From Pseudomonas arsenicoxydans (GTDB lineage Bacteria; Pseudomonadota; Gammaproteobacteria; Pseudomonadales; Pseudomonadaceae), in assembly GCF_006438915.1 (NCBI RefSeq), contig NZ_RCZE01000002.1, positions 65,144 to 129,143 of the forward strand: DNA of 64,000 nt, read 5' to 3'. Within the stretch, counting starts at the first letter, position 1. The number at the start of each line of letters is the position of its first letter. The position numbers and the translations under genes are program-made. The notes beneath the pieces were generated by a model that saw only the letters and a program-made list of their open reading frames with translations, searched no databases and was not told where the DNA came from. Of this stretch, positions 56,171 through 64,000 are shown piece by piece.

Positions 56171-56940
56171 TTGGAGTTCGCCGGCAAGTTGATCATGTCG
56201 CGGTAGGTGACTTCGCTTTCATTCAACAGACGGTCGACCTCCCCGGACTTGACCATGCGTTTGAGTTGCGTATCGATCTCCGGCATGCGAGTGGCCAAAG
56301 GGGATTGGCGTGAGACGGCCACGCGCAAATAGTCGACGCTCAAGGCATGGGGCAGCGCGACGATGTCTTGCGCGCCCGGCAGGTTCTCGACGTAAAGCTG
56401 ACCGGTGCGCCGTTCCGAGGTGATGAAATCGATGCGCCCGCGAATCAGTTTGCCGAAGTTCTGGCCGCTGTCGGAGACCCATTCGATGTTCTGGTGTTCG
56501 GCAACCAAACGGTCGAAACCCACGCCGTAACTTTCACCGAACAGCAACCCGCCACGGTAGTTGGCCAGGTCCTCCAGACGCTCGAATTTCACCGGGTGCT
56601 GACGATTGATGAACAACGCAACCTCCTCGCGCAACACCGGCACCGTCGAAAAAACCATGCTCTGCTCGCGTTGCGCGGTGCTGTAGGCCAACACCACATC
56701 GACCCGACCTTCGGCGGCGTCGAGCAGGCAGCGTTTCCAGTTGCCGAGCACGACGATGTCGACGTCGTAGCCCAAACGACCGAAGAGGTTTTTCACCACG
56801 CTCGGGGCCAGGCCGCGCACGTGTCTGCCGTCACTCCAGGAGATCGGTGGGTACACCGGGTAGTCGCAGTAGCGAACTTTTTCCGCGGCCATCAAGCTGT
56901 TCGCGAACAACGCCAACAGCAGGCCAAACACCCGCCACAT
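56167..56940 (-). CDS. Periplasmic amino acid-binding-like protein (SBP family 3) of the sensor operon
   Basis: A 257-residue protein with a signal peptide ([20 protein letters not shown]) and the layout of solute-binding family 3: [50 protein letters not shown]. No ABC permease or ATPase gene is near. It is sandwiched between the response regulator (5 nt) and the hybrid kinase (4-nt overlap), so it likely presents a ligand to the kinase in the way TorT serves TorS. Direct catabolic transport is less likely. Confidence 0.82.
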   Translation of the reverse strand: MWRVFGLLLALFANSLMAAEKVRYCDYPVYPPISWSDGRHVRGLAPSVVKNLFGRLGYDVDIVVLGNWKRCLLDAAEGRVDVVLAYSTAQREQSMVFSTVPVLREEVALFINRQHPVKFERLEDLANYRGGLLFGESYGVGFDRLVAEHQNIEWVSDSGQNFGKLIRGRIDFITSERRTGQLYVENLPGAQDIVALPHALSVDYLRVAVSRQSPLATRMPEIDTQLKRMVKSGEVDRLLNESEVTYRDMINLPANSK

Positions 56941-56945
56941 CAGGC

Positions 56946-57662
56946 TCAGGCCGCCACGCTGGCGGTGAACAGGTAACCGGCGCCGTGAATGGTGATGATC
57001 AATTGCGGCTCGGCCGGGTCGTCGTGCAACTTGCGGCGCAAGCGTCCGACCAGCACGTCGATGGAGCGATCGTTAGGCACCCATTCGCGGTTGCGGATCT
57101 GGTCCATCAATTGATCGCGGCTCAAGGTGTGGCCGCTGTTGCGCAGGAACACGCTGAGCAATTGGTATTCACCGTGGGTCAGTAGGGTTTCGGCGCCTGT
57201 CTGGTCGATCAGCCGGCGGCGGTCGGTGTCCAGCGCCCAGTCGGCGAACTGTTTGACCGGTTTGGCGATGGCCGCTGCCGGTTGCGGCGTTTGCGCGTGA
57301 CGCACCCGGCGTATCAGGTTTTTCGCCCGGGACACCAGTTCGCGTGGATTGAGCGGTTTGATCACGTAGTCATCGGCGCCGCATTCAAGGCCGACGATGC
57401 GGTCGATTTCGTCGTTGCGCCCGGTGATCAGAATGATCCCGACTTCCGAACGCACCCGCAACTCCCGGGTCAGGGTCAGGCCGTCCTTGCCCGGCAGGCG
57501 GATATCGAGCATCACCAGATCGACCGTCTGGCTCGCCAGGAAAGTCTCGGCCAGCTCCGCTGTGGCGGCGCAATGCACCTCGTAACCTTCCTGGGACAAG
57601 TAGGCCTGCAGCAGTTCGCGAATCAGCGGATCGTCGTCGACGATCAATACCCGAGGAGTCAT
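56946..57662 (-). CDS. aruR: OmpR-family response regulator, AruR-like
   Basis: A 238-residue regulator with a receiver domain (acidic DDD at 9-11, phospho-acceptor D53 in VMLDIRLPG, ITGR, K in DYVIKPLN) and a C-terminal winged helix (LLTHGEYQLLSVFLRNSGHTLSRDQLMD; RSIDVLVGRLRRKLHDDP). It is the first gene of the operon with the binding protein and the hybrid kinase. In P. aeruginosa AruR/AruS control the arginine transaminase genes in response to arginine; the same role is inferred here. Confidence 0.87.
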   Translation of the reverse strand: MTPRVLIVDDDPLIRELLQAYLSQEGYEVHCAATAELAETFLASQTVDLVMLDIRLPGKDGLTLTRELRVRSEVGIILITGRNDEIDRIVGLECGADDYVIKPLNPRELVSRAKNLIRRVRHAQTPQPAAAIAKPVKQFADWALDTDRRRLIDQTGAETLLTHGEYQLLSVFLRNSGHTLSRDQLMDQIRNREWVPNDRSIDVLVGRLRRKLHDDPAEPQLIITIHGAGYLFTASVAA

Positions 57663-57754
57663 CGCATGGTGTCCCGCGTGTGCCCGAAGGCGTGTTTCTT
57701 ATTAGAGTGTTTTGTTGCTGTGGCGCCAGAGAGTATCGACTGCTGAACGACTGA

Positions 57755-58402
57755 TCAACAGCCCGTCGTCTGGACGCAAAACCGCTGGCGGCCGCCCGCC
57801 TGCAATCCGTCGACCCAGGCTTCGCAAATCTGGATGCCCTGCTCCGGGGTGAAAGTGCCGGGGTTGAGGCCCGACTCCAGCCATAAACCGTCGAGCAAGG
57901 CGCTGAGGCTGATGGCGGCGAGATCAGCGTCGAAATTTTCCCAGTTTTCTTCCTGTGCCAGGTCGGTCAGGACCTTGCGCAGGATGCCGCGGTACTCGCC
58001 ATAGGAATGCTCGTGCGCGAGGTTGATCGACTCGGCCGTGCGCACCGCGCCCCAGAATGCCAGCCAGGCGTCGATCAATTGCGGATCGAGCAATTCGGCG
58101 GAAAACGAACCGCGGAAGAACGCCGACAGACGTTCGCGGGCGTTGGGGGCGGCGTGGGCCATGGCGTCGCGGAGCAAGCTCATGACCCGGCCGGTGATCG
58201 CCCGGTAGGCTTCGGCCACCAGTTCATCCTTGCCGGAATAGTGATGGCTGATCAGCCCGACCGAGACACCGGCTTCGGCGGAAATCTTGCGGATCGAGGC
58301 GCCCTGGAAACCGTGGCGCTTGAGGCACACCAGCGTCGCCTCGATCAGATTGGCCTTGCGCAGCTCCGGCTCCATGCGGGAAAAACGGGCTTCCTGACTC
58401 AT
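57755..58402 (-). CDS. TetR-family regulator with BetI-like effector domain
   Basis: A 215-residue TetR regulator. The N-terminal helix-turn-helix is ATLVCLKRHGFQGASIRKISAEAGVSVGLISHHYSGKDEL, and the C-terminal half (DAWLAFWGAVRTAESINLAHEH; LIDGLWLES-like ALLDGLWLESGLNPG) matches the BetI effector domain. No betaine genes adjoin it. It could act on the class II aldolase genes upstream or on the palindrome at 52021. The ATG at 58402 has GGAGAG 8 nt upstream, better than a GTG at 58411. Confidence 0.84.
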   Translation of the reverse strand: MSQEARFSRMEPELRKANLIEATLVCLKRHGFQGASIRKISAEAGVSVGLISHHYSGKDELVAEAYRAITGRVMSLLRDAMAHAAPNARERLSAFFRGSFSAELLDPQLIDAWLAFWGAVRTAESINLAHEHSYGEYRGILRKVLTDLAQEENWENFDADLAAISLSALLDGLWLESGLNPGTFTPEQGIQICEAWVDGLQAGGRQRFCVQTTGC

Positions 58403-58520
58403 GCGCGACACTCTCCGTGGATCAATCGTTAGGGACGCGGTGGGTTAATCCGCGCGCTGAACGACTGTACAGCAAGAGGGTGGAAAGTCTCTAGTCGGTT
58501 GCATGGGGCTGAGACCGTGT

Positions 58521-58627
58521 CGCGCCCATCGCGGGCAAGCCACGCTCCCACATTTGATCTGTGTAAACCGGCTATTTTGTGCCAGACACAAAACCCTGTG
58601 GGAGCGTGGCTTGCCCGCGATGGGGCC
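58521..58627. repeat. REPIN of a second sequence family
   Basis: The arms CCCATCGCGGGCAAGCCACG and its complement are separated by about 45 nt. The core GTGGCTTGCCCGCGATGG differs from the common GCGGGCTTGCTCGCGAAG type in this window. Confidence 0.88.
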
Positions 58628-58651
58628 CGCCGATTAATACAGGAACATCAG

Positions 58652-59434
58652 TCAATCCCGATAACCCGGCGCCACCCGATCAAGCAATCGCAGCATCGCA
58701 GCCCAAGCCAATTGCATGGCATCCGGGTCGCTCAACTCACCATCTTCCAGCGGCCGGCCCGGATCATTGAACTGACGCTCGGTGTGTTCACAAACCTCCG
58801 CCGGCGGCAAAACCAACTCCCCCGCTGCCTGCGCAGCAAGCTGTATTTCGCAAGCTTTCTCCAGGTAATACATCCGCAAAAACGCCTGGCTGACGGTCTC
58901 CCCAACGGTCAACAAACCATGGTTACGCAGCATCAACACCGGCTTATCGCCGAGGTCCTGCACCAGACGTTCCTGCTCACTCAGGTCCAGCGCCACACCT
59001 TCGTAATCGTGGTACGCAACCCGGCCATAGAACTCCATCGAGATCTGGTTCACCGGCAACAACCCGCACTTCAACGCCGCGACCGCGCAACCGGATTTGG
59101 TGTGGGTGTGCAGCACGCACTGCGCATCCTCACGAGCCCCGTGAATCGCACTGTGAATCACAAACCCCGCCGGATTCACCGGGTACGGCGACGCCTCCAC
59201 CGCCCGGCCATCCAGGCCGATTTTCACCAAATTGGACGCGGTGATTTCATCGAACATCAACCCATACGGATTGATCAGGAAATGATGCTCAGGCCCCGGT
59301 ATGCGCACCGAGATGTGGGTGAAGATCAGATCGGTCATGCGAAAATGCGCGATCAATCGGTAACAGGCGGCCAACTCCTCACGCAGGCGTTGCTCGGTGG
59401 CGCTGCGCTGAGAAAACGTGGCGATCTCGTTCAT
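58652..59434 (-). CDS. Class II aldolase/adducin-family protein
   Basis: A 260-residue protein with the class II aldolase fold. Metal-binding His are in VLHTHTKSGCAV and LRNHGLLTVGE, and an acidic residue lies in SMEFYGRVAYHDYEG. Members include fuculose-phosphate aldolase and various decarboxylases and hydrolases, so the reaction is open. It follows the PotD-like gene by 75 nt on the same strand and is probably in the same operon. A REPIN follows its stop. Confidence 0.84.
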   Translation of the reverse strand: MNEIATFSQRSATEQRLREELAACYRLIAHFRMTDLIFTHISVRIPGPEHHFLINPYGLMFDEITASNLVKIGLDGRAVEASPYPVNPAGFVIHSAIHGAREDAQCVLHTHTKSGCAVAALKCGLLPVNQISMEFYGRVAYHDYEGVALDLSEQERLVQDLGDKPVLMLRNHGLLTVGETVSQAFLRMYYLEKACEIQLAAQAAGELVLPPAEVCEHTERQFNDPGRPLEDGELSDPDAMQLAWAAMLRLLDRVAPGYRD

Positions 59435-59509
59435 TGTTCTAGGTCTCCAGGCTGATCGACTGGGCGAAACAGTAAGGCTGGACGCGCTGCCACGTCCAGC
59501 CGTTTGCGA

Positions 59510-60559
59510 CTACTTGCTGGCCCAGGCGTTGAATCGCTCTTCAAGCTCTTCGCCGTGATCAACCCAGAACGCCACGTCCATCGACAGCGCACCCTTCAGG
59601 TTTTGCGGCGCGGTGGGCACCCATTGCGCGAGCTTGCTGTCCAGTTTCGCGGCAGCTTCGGTATTGGTCGGGCCGTACGGGATCTGCTCGACGTACTTGA
59701 CCTGAGCCTCCGGTTGATTGGCGAAGGCGATAAAGCGCTTGGCCTGATCGACATGTTTCGAGCCTTTGATGATCGCCCAGTAATCCATGCCATACAGACT
59801 GCCCGGCCAGACCAGCCCGAGGTGACTACCGCTTTGCGCGGCAGCGGCCACACGTCCGCTGTAGGTCGAGGTCATCACCACATCCCCGGCCGTCAGCCAT
59901 TGCGCCGGTTGCGCGCCGGCTTCCCACCACTGGATATACGGCTTGAGCTGGGTGAGTTTGGCGAAGGCGCGGTCGACACCTTGCGGAGTGTTCAGCACGG
60001 AATACACGTCCTCGACCTTCACGCCGTCGGCCAGCAAGGCGAATTCCAGGTTGTACACCGCGCGTTTCCGCAGGCCGCGCTTGCCGGGGATTTTCTGTAC
60101 GTCCCAGAAGTCTGCCCATGACGTCGGGGCCTGCGCCAGTTTCTGCGTGTCGTAGGCAATCGCCACGCTCCACACCAGCGCCGCCGAACCGCACGCCTGT
60201 GCCGCATCGGGTATCAGTTGGTCGGCGTGACCGAGTTTGGTCCAGTCGAGTTTCTCGTACATGCCTTCGTCGCAGCCGCGCATCAGGTCCGGGCCTTCGA
60301 TCTGCACCACGTCCCAATCGGCGTTGCCGGTGTCGACCATCACTTTGATCCGGGCCATCTCGCCGTTGTATTCGCTCTGGATCAGCTTGCTGTGATCCGC
60401 GACGCTGAACGGCTGGAAAAACGCCACATCCTGGGCTTTCTGGCCGGCGCCGCCGTAACCTACCACCACCATGTCCGGTGCTGCCTGAGCGCTGCCCAGG
60501 CCCATGGCCAGCGACAGCATCAAGGGATAAAAACCGTGCTTGAGTGTGTTCGATTTCAT
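59510..60559 (-). CDS. ABC transporter substrate-binding protein, PotD/spermidine-putrescine type
   Basis: A 349-residue periplasmic binding protein with a signal peptide (LKHGFYPLMLSLAMGLGSAQA) and the type 2 binding fold (MVVVGYGGAGQKAQDVAFFQPF; WAFFWD-like WADFWDVQKIPGKRG; AIIKGSKHVDQAKRFIAFANQPEAQ). This resembles the polyamine and opine binding proteins. No ATPase or permease gene is in the window, so it is an orphan or uses a distant transporter. It is divergent from the flavin oxidoreductase gene across 217 nt. Confidence 0.86.
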   Translation of the reverse strand: MKSNTLKHGFYPLMLSLAMGLGSAQAAPDMVVVGYGGAGQKAQDVAFFQPFSVADHSKLIQSEYNGEMARIKVMVDTGNADWDVVQIEGPDLMRGCDEGMYEKLDWTKLGHADQLIPDAAQACGSAALVWSVAIAYDTQKLAQAPTSWADFWDVQKIPGKRGLRKRAVYNLEFALLADGVKVEDVYSVLNTPQGVDRAFAKLTQLKPYIQWWEAGAQPAQWLTAGDVVMTSTYSGRVAAAAQSGSHLGLVWPGSLYGMDYWAIIKGSKHVDQAKRFIAFANQPEAQVKYVEQIPYGPTNTEAAAKLDSKLAQWVPTAPQNLKGALSMDVAFWVDHGEELEERFNAWASK

Positions 60560-60668
60560 CAGTGGTTCCTCTTGCAGGTGCCACGCGACTCAACGCCGCC
60601 GTGACCCATTTTTATTGTTGTGAGGTTCGCCCCTGGTGCGGGCGCCAAATGAATCTACTGCGAGCGCC

Positions 60669-60704
60669 AGTAAAAAAACAAGTTGATTTTTTACTGAAGG
60701 TAAA
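60669..60704. promoter_or_regulatory. Overlapping inverted repeats in the divergent promoter region
   Basis: AGTAAAAAA (60669-60677) and TTTTTTACT (60687-60695) are perfect inverted repeats with a 9-nt spacer. Overlapping the right arm, TTTAC (60690-60694) and GTAAA (60700-60704) form a second palindrome with a 5-nt spacer. The site lies between the PotD-like gene and the oxidoreductase gene, 73-108 nt before the latter. It is a good operator candidate for the XRE-cupin or TetR regulator nearby. Confidence 0.6.
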
Positions 60705-60776
60705 TTTCTATAGGCAAATAATAACAACGCCGAAAACCCGGCCTTTCGGCTTCAGCCTGCCTGGAGTACCTGCACC

Positions 60777-62738
60777 ATGCCGTCCTCTTCCGCCGCTTTT
60801 GCACACCTGTTCGAACCCTTGCAGCTGCGGGGCAAACGCCTGAAAAACCGCATCATGTCCAGCGGTCACGATACGTCGATGCCCACCGACAACCTGGTCA
60901 ACGAACAACTGATCGCCTATCACACCGCGCGCGCCGAAGGCGGTGTCGGGCTGATCGTGCTGCAAGTGGCCGGGGTGCATGACAGCGCGCGGTACACCTC
61001 GCATGTGCTGATGGCGACCGATGACGCCTGCATCGAGGGTTATCGGAAAATCGCTGACAGTTGCCATGCTCACGGGACCGTGGTGCTGTCGCAGATTTTC
61101 CACCCGGGCCGCGAAATCATGGAGTCCAGCGATGGCCTGCTAGCCGTCGCGTATTCACCGTCGGCGGTGCCCAACGAACGCTTCCGGGTGATGCCGCGAG
61201 CGCTGGATCAAACGATGATCGACGAGATCATCGCCGGCTACGGGGCGGCCGCCCGGCGCTTGTATCAGGCCGGAATCGATGGCGTGGAAGTGGTCGCCAG
61301 CCATGGTTACTTGCCCGCGCAATTCATCAATCCACGGGTCAACCGTCGCACCGATGGCTACAACGGCGAGCTCGAACAGCGTCTGCGTTTTCTGCGCGAA
61401 GTGATCGCCGCCGTGCGCGCCAACACCGATGAACACTTCATCATTGGCTTGCGCATCTCCGCCGACGAACGCGATCCCGAAGGGCTGACCGAAGACGAGT
61501 CCTTGTCGGCCGTGCAATCGCTGCAACCGTTGCTGGATTACGTGCACATCGTCGCGGGCACCTCCGCTTCCTTGGGCGGCGCAGTGCACATCGTGCCGCC
61601 GATGGCGATCGAAGCCGCGTACCTGGCAAAGGAGGCCGGCACGTTCAAGGCCAGCCTGTCGATTCCATTGTTCGTCACCGGGCGCATCAACCAGCCACAG
61701 GAAGCCGAATTGATTCTGTCGCGCGGTCAGGCCGATGTCTGCGGCATGACCCGCGCGCTGATCTGCGACCCGCAAATGCCCAACAAGACCGACACTGGCC
61801 ACGTCGAAGATGTGCGCGCCTGCATCGCCTGCAATCAGGCGTGCATCGGCCACTTCCACAAAGGTTTGCCGATTTCCTGCATCCAGCATCCGGAAACCGG
61901 GCGCGAGCTGATCTTCGGCCAACGGCAACCGGCGAAGCAACGCAAACGCATCATGATCGCGGGCGGTGGTCCCGCCGGCATGAAAGCCGCCGCCGTCGCC
62001 GCCCAGCGCGGACACGACGTGACCCTCTACGAGGCCAGCTCGCAACTCGGCGGCCAGGTTTTGCTCGCGCAACTTTTACCGAAGCGCGCTGAATTCGGCG
62101 GTGCCAGCACCAACCTGCAACGGGAAATGGAACTGGCCGGCGTGCGCGTGGTGCGCAACACCCGCGTCGACCGGGCACTGGTGGAACGCGAACGGCCGGA
62201 CATGGTGATCGTCGCCACCGGCGCCGAACCGTATTGGCCGGCGTTCGAGCGCGGCGGTGAATTGCAGGTGGTCGACGCCTGGCAAGTGCTGCGCGACGAG
62301 GTACAAATCGGTCGTTCGGTGGTGGTGGTCGACTGGCGCTGCGATTGGATCGGCCCCGGCATCGCCGAACGCCTGGTCCGCGCCGGGCATCAAGTGCAAC
62401 TGGCCGTCAACGGCACCCATTGCGGCGAAAACCTACCGCTGTACGTGCGCGATCAACTGGCCGGCGAACTGCACAAACTTGGCATCCCGATCACCCCCTA
62501 CGCCCGCCTGTATGGCTGCGACGACAACACCGTCTACCTGCAACACACCGCCAGCGGCGAACCAATGCTGTTCGAAAACATCGACACCCTGGTGCTCTGC
62601 CAAGGCCATCAACCCGTCGACACCCTCGGCGCAGAACTGCAAGGCCTGGTGGAGTTTCGCCGCATCGGCGACTGCCTCGCCCCACGCACCGCCGAAGAAG
62701 CCATCTACGAGGGTTTGAAAGTCGCCTGGGAGCTTTAA
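60777..62738 (+). CDS. FMN/4Fe-4S/FAD oxidoreductase (2,4-dienoyl-CoA reductase/DgcA-like)
   Basis: A 653-residue three-part enzyme. Residues 1-340 form an old-yellow-enzyme TIM barrel with FMN (LFEPLQLRGKRLKNRIM; GYLPAQFINPRVNRRTDGYN). Cys349, 352, 356 and 368 have the C-x2-C-x3-C-x11-C spacing for a 4Fe-4S cluster. The C-terminal part binds FAD/NAD (IMIAGGGPAGMKAAAVAAQRGHDVTLYEA). The architecture fits dienoyl-CoA reductase, trimethylamine dehydrogenase and dimethylglycine or stachydrine demethylases. An XRE-cupin gene lies 47 nt downstream. The substrate is unknown. Confidence 0.87.
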   Translation: MPSSSAAFAHLFEPLQLRGKRLKNRIMSSGHDTSMPTDNLVNEQLIAYHTARAEGGVGLIVLQVAGVHDSARYTSHVLMATDDACIEGYRKIADSCHAHGTVVLSQIFHPGREIMESSDGLLAVAYSPSAVPNERFRVMPRALDQTMIDEIIAGYGAAARRLYQAGIDGVEVVASHGYLPAQFINPRVNRRTDGYNGELEQRLRFLREVIAAVRANTDEHFIIGLRISADERDPEGLTEDESLSAVQSLQPLLDYVHIVAGTSASLGGAVHIVPPMAIEAAYLAKEAGTFKASLSIPLFVTGRINQPQEAELILSRGQADVCGMTRALICDPQMPNKTDTGHVEDVRACIACNQACIGHFHKGLPISCIQHPETGRELIFGQRQPAKQRKRIMIAGGGPAGMKAAAVAAQRGHDVTLYEASSQLGGQVLLAQLLPKRAEFGGASTNLQREMELAGVRVVRNTRVDRALVERERPDMVIVATGAEPYWPAFERGGELQVVDAWQVLRDEVQIGRSVVVVDWRCDWIGPGIAERLVRAGHQVQLAVNGTHCGENLPLYVRDQLAGELHKLGIPITPYARLYGCDDNTVYLQHTASGEPMLFENIDTLVLCQGHQPVDTLGAELQGLVEFRRIGDCLAPRTAEEAIYEGLKVAWEL

Positions 62739-62785
62739 GGCTGTTTATACTCCGGGGTTTTGCGAACCCCGGTTTGGAGCACGCC

Positions 62786-63409
62786 ATGAGCAACAGCAGC
62801 AAGATGCAGCCTGCCACCGGCGCGCCCACACAGGACAGCGCCACGCCTTCGGCGGAACCGCATTTTCTCGGTACTCGGATTCGAGGCCTGCGCAAGCGCC
62901 GCGGCATGACCCTGGCCGAACTGGCGCAGATGAGCGAATTGACCGCGGGCTACATCAGCCAGCTCGAACGCAACCTCGCCTACCCTTCCATCCCGGCCCT
63001 GTTCAACATCGCCCGGAGCCTGGGCGTGACCATTCAATGGTTCTTCGCCAGCGAAACGCAAACGGCGCCGGAAGATGACGGCATTGTCGTGCGTAAAAAC
63101 ACCCGGATGAGCGTGCATTACGAAGATGGCATTGTGGATCATCTGCTGACGCCACAGCCGAATCGGCAATTGGAAATGCTGCACTCGCGTTTTCCGCCGG
63201 GGGCTTACAGTCAGCAGAGTTATAGCCATGAAGGCGAAGAAGCTGGGTATTTGCTGTCGGGGAGTTTTGAGCTGTGGGTCGGGGAGCGGCATTTTTTGCT
63301 GGGTGAAGGGGATAGTTTTAGTTTTTCCAGCCAGGAACCGCATCGTTATGGAAATCCTGGGGAGGTGGATGCGGTGGTGATTTGGGTGGTGACGCCGCCT
63401 ACGTTTTGA
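62786..63409 (+). CDS. XRE-family regulator with C-terminal cupin domain
   Basis: A 207-residue regulator. Residues ~30-85 are a helix-turn-helix of the XRE type (IRGLRKRRGMTLAELAQMSELTAGYISQLERN), and residues ~125-200 a cupin (HSRFPPGAYSQQSYSHEGEEAGYLLSGSFELWVGE; SFSFSSQEPHRYGNPG) that may sense a small ligand. Such proteins usually control the adjacent catabolic gene. It starts 47 nt after the oxidoreductase; an ATG at 62786 follows GGAGC. It may bind the inverted repeats at 60669-60704. Confidence 0.88.
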   Translation: MSNSSKMQPATGAPTQDSATPSAEPHFLGTRIRGLRKRRGMTLAELAQMSELTAGYISQLERNLAYPSIPALFNIARSLGVTIQWFFASETQTAPEDDGIVVRKNTRMSVHYEDGIVDHLLTPQPNRQLEMLHSRFPPGAYSQQSYSHEGEEAGYLLSGSFELWVGERHFLLGEGDSFSFSSQEPHRYGNPGEVDAVVIWVVTPPTF

Positions 63410-63424
63410 GGGTTGGATATTCGC

Positions 63425-63757
63425 TCAGAGACTTTTCTGTTGAGCTGGCTCGTCAACAGACAGCATGAGCGGCGGCTGCGCGGCCAGCTCTGAATCGGTG
63501 TCAGCGTGCGCTTGAGGTTGGGGTTTGGCGGTGAACAATGGGGCTAATAGTCGCCGTATACCTCTTTCAATCGATGTGAGGAGGCCAAAGGTGACGAAGC
63601 CGAAAATCAGCCCCGCGACCAGAATACTCAACGGGTGTATTCGGGAAGCGTCAGAGCTGTCCATCATGTAAAAGAAGGCCTGAACACCCGCGGCCACACA
63701 GGCCGCTACGGCTGCTATCAGCTTCACAGACAACCAAAGCCGTTGCCATCTGTTCAT
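63425..63757 (-). CDS. Small membrane protein
   Basis: A 110-residue protein with two membrane segments (VKLIAAVAACVAAGVQAFFYMM and HPLSILVAGLIFGFVTFGLL) and a Pro/Ala-rich C-terminal tail facing the cytoplasm. No family is recognised. It is convergent with the XRE-cupin gene (15 nt between stops). Confidence 0.65.
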   Translation of the reverse strand: MNRWQRLWLSVKLIAAVAACVAAGVQAFFYMMDSSDASRIHPLSILVAGLIFGFVTFGLLTSIERGIRRLLAPLFTAKPQPQAHADTDSELAAQPPLMLSVDEPAQQKSL

Positions 63758-63833
63758 GCGTCCTCCGTCATGCGGATATTTGTTGTGTATTGCATGATAG
63801 CTAATGACAGGGATTTGCCTTCGAGCAGTCGCT

Positions 63834-64000
63834 TCAGGTTTTGTGTTGCACGGTTAGCTGACTATCCGAGTGACTCTTGATGAAGTTGTAGGCAAAATCC
63901 GAGAGTTGCGTAAGGGGGTACGCTTGCTGTGCTTTTGAGCAGGTTGCCACCTTGTTGGCCATATATTCGGCGGGATACTCTCCAGACGTCGCTGAACATT
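63834..64000 (-). CDS. Partial CDS entering from the right edge
   Basis: On the minus strand a frame open from the window edge runs 54 codons to a TGA at 63834-63836. It reads SATSGEYPAEYMANKVATCSKAQ then QLSDFAYNFIKSHSDSQLTVQHKT, which looks like a real protein end with no stop codon break. The start lies outside the window and no family is recognised. It would lie upstream of the small membrane protein gene on the same strand. Confidence 0.5.
   Translation of the reverse strand, partial: CSATSGEYPAEYMANKVATCSKAQQAYPLTQLSDFAYNFIKSHSDSQLTVQHKT

Noticed and set aside
6671..58627. Many similar short repeats, considered as a possible CRISPR or dispersed array
   Set aside because: The copies are isolated inverted pairs in intergenic gaps, tens of kilobases apart, with no regular spacer array and no cas genes. 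They are REP/REPIN elements.

Overview
The window is chromosomal DNA of a Pseudomonas, most likely a member of the P. fluorescens complex. The evidence is GC-rich coding DNA with strong third-position GC, almost gapless gene packing, many Pseudomonas-type REP/REPIN palindromes (cores such as GCGGGCTTGCTCGCGA), and typical Pseudomonas neighbours: YcgL-Rnd, MoxR-VWA, PxpABC and the AruH/AruI arginine transaminase locus. No rRNA, tRNA, CRISPR array, insertion sequence or integrase was seen.

Layout. 1-1.1 kb: a possible gene running off the left edge, a GNAT-like gene and a short basic ORF, poorly conserved in appearance. 1.1-6.7 kb: LpxO-type lipid A hydroxylase, cysteine synthase, a DUF748 envelope protein and a MoxR/VWA pair. 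6.8-11.6 kb: an MFS carrier and the three 5-oxoprolinase subunits (pxpA-B-C), divergent from a LysR gene. 11.6-16.9 kb: a compact siderophore locus with a Fur-box-like site, one IucA/IucC synthetase, an MFS exporter and a TonB-dependent receptor. 17-33.9 kb: mostly housekeeping or hypothetical genes (class II amidotransferase, oligopeptidase B, YajD, a SpoU methylase, YcgN, nitroreductase, hydroxyacid dehydrogenase, YcgL, RNase D, EptA, a PuuA-like ligase) separated by REPINs. 34.4-38 kb: an MFS carrier, two LysR genes and a CHMI-family isomerase. 38-42.2 kb: a tight four-gene envelope glycan modification operon (GT2, methyltransferase, GtrA flippase, polytopic DUF6311 protein).

42.8-57.7 kb is the functional centre. 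One long minus-strand operon reads enoyl-CoA hydratase, acyl-CoA dehydrogenase, NDP-forming acyl-CoA synthetase, AruI, AruH, aldehyde dehydrogenase, then a quinone reductase. Upstream are an amino acid permease and an operon of response regulator, periplasmic binding protein and hybrid kinase (AruR/AruS type). AruH transaminates arginine to 2-ketoarginine, AruI decarboxylates it to 4-guanidinobutyraldehyde, and the dehydrogenase would oxidise this to 4-guanidinobutyrate. The three CoA enzymes in front are not explained by that textbook route and suggest a CoA-dependent branch.

57.7-64 kb: a BetI-like TetR regulator, a class II aldolase-family protein, an orphan PotD-type binding protein, a large FMN/4Fe-4S/FAD oxidoreductase with a palindromic site in its promoter region, an XRE-cupin regulator, a small membrane protein, and a gene cut by the right edge. 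Functions come from motifs read by eye and remembered family features; no database search was possible.
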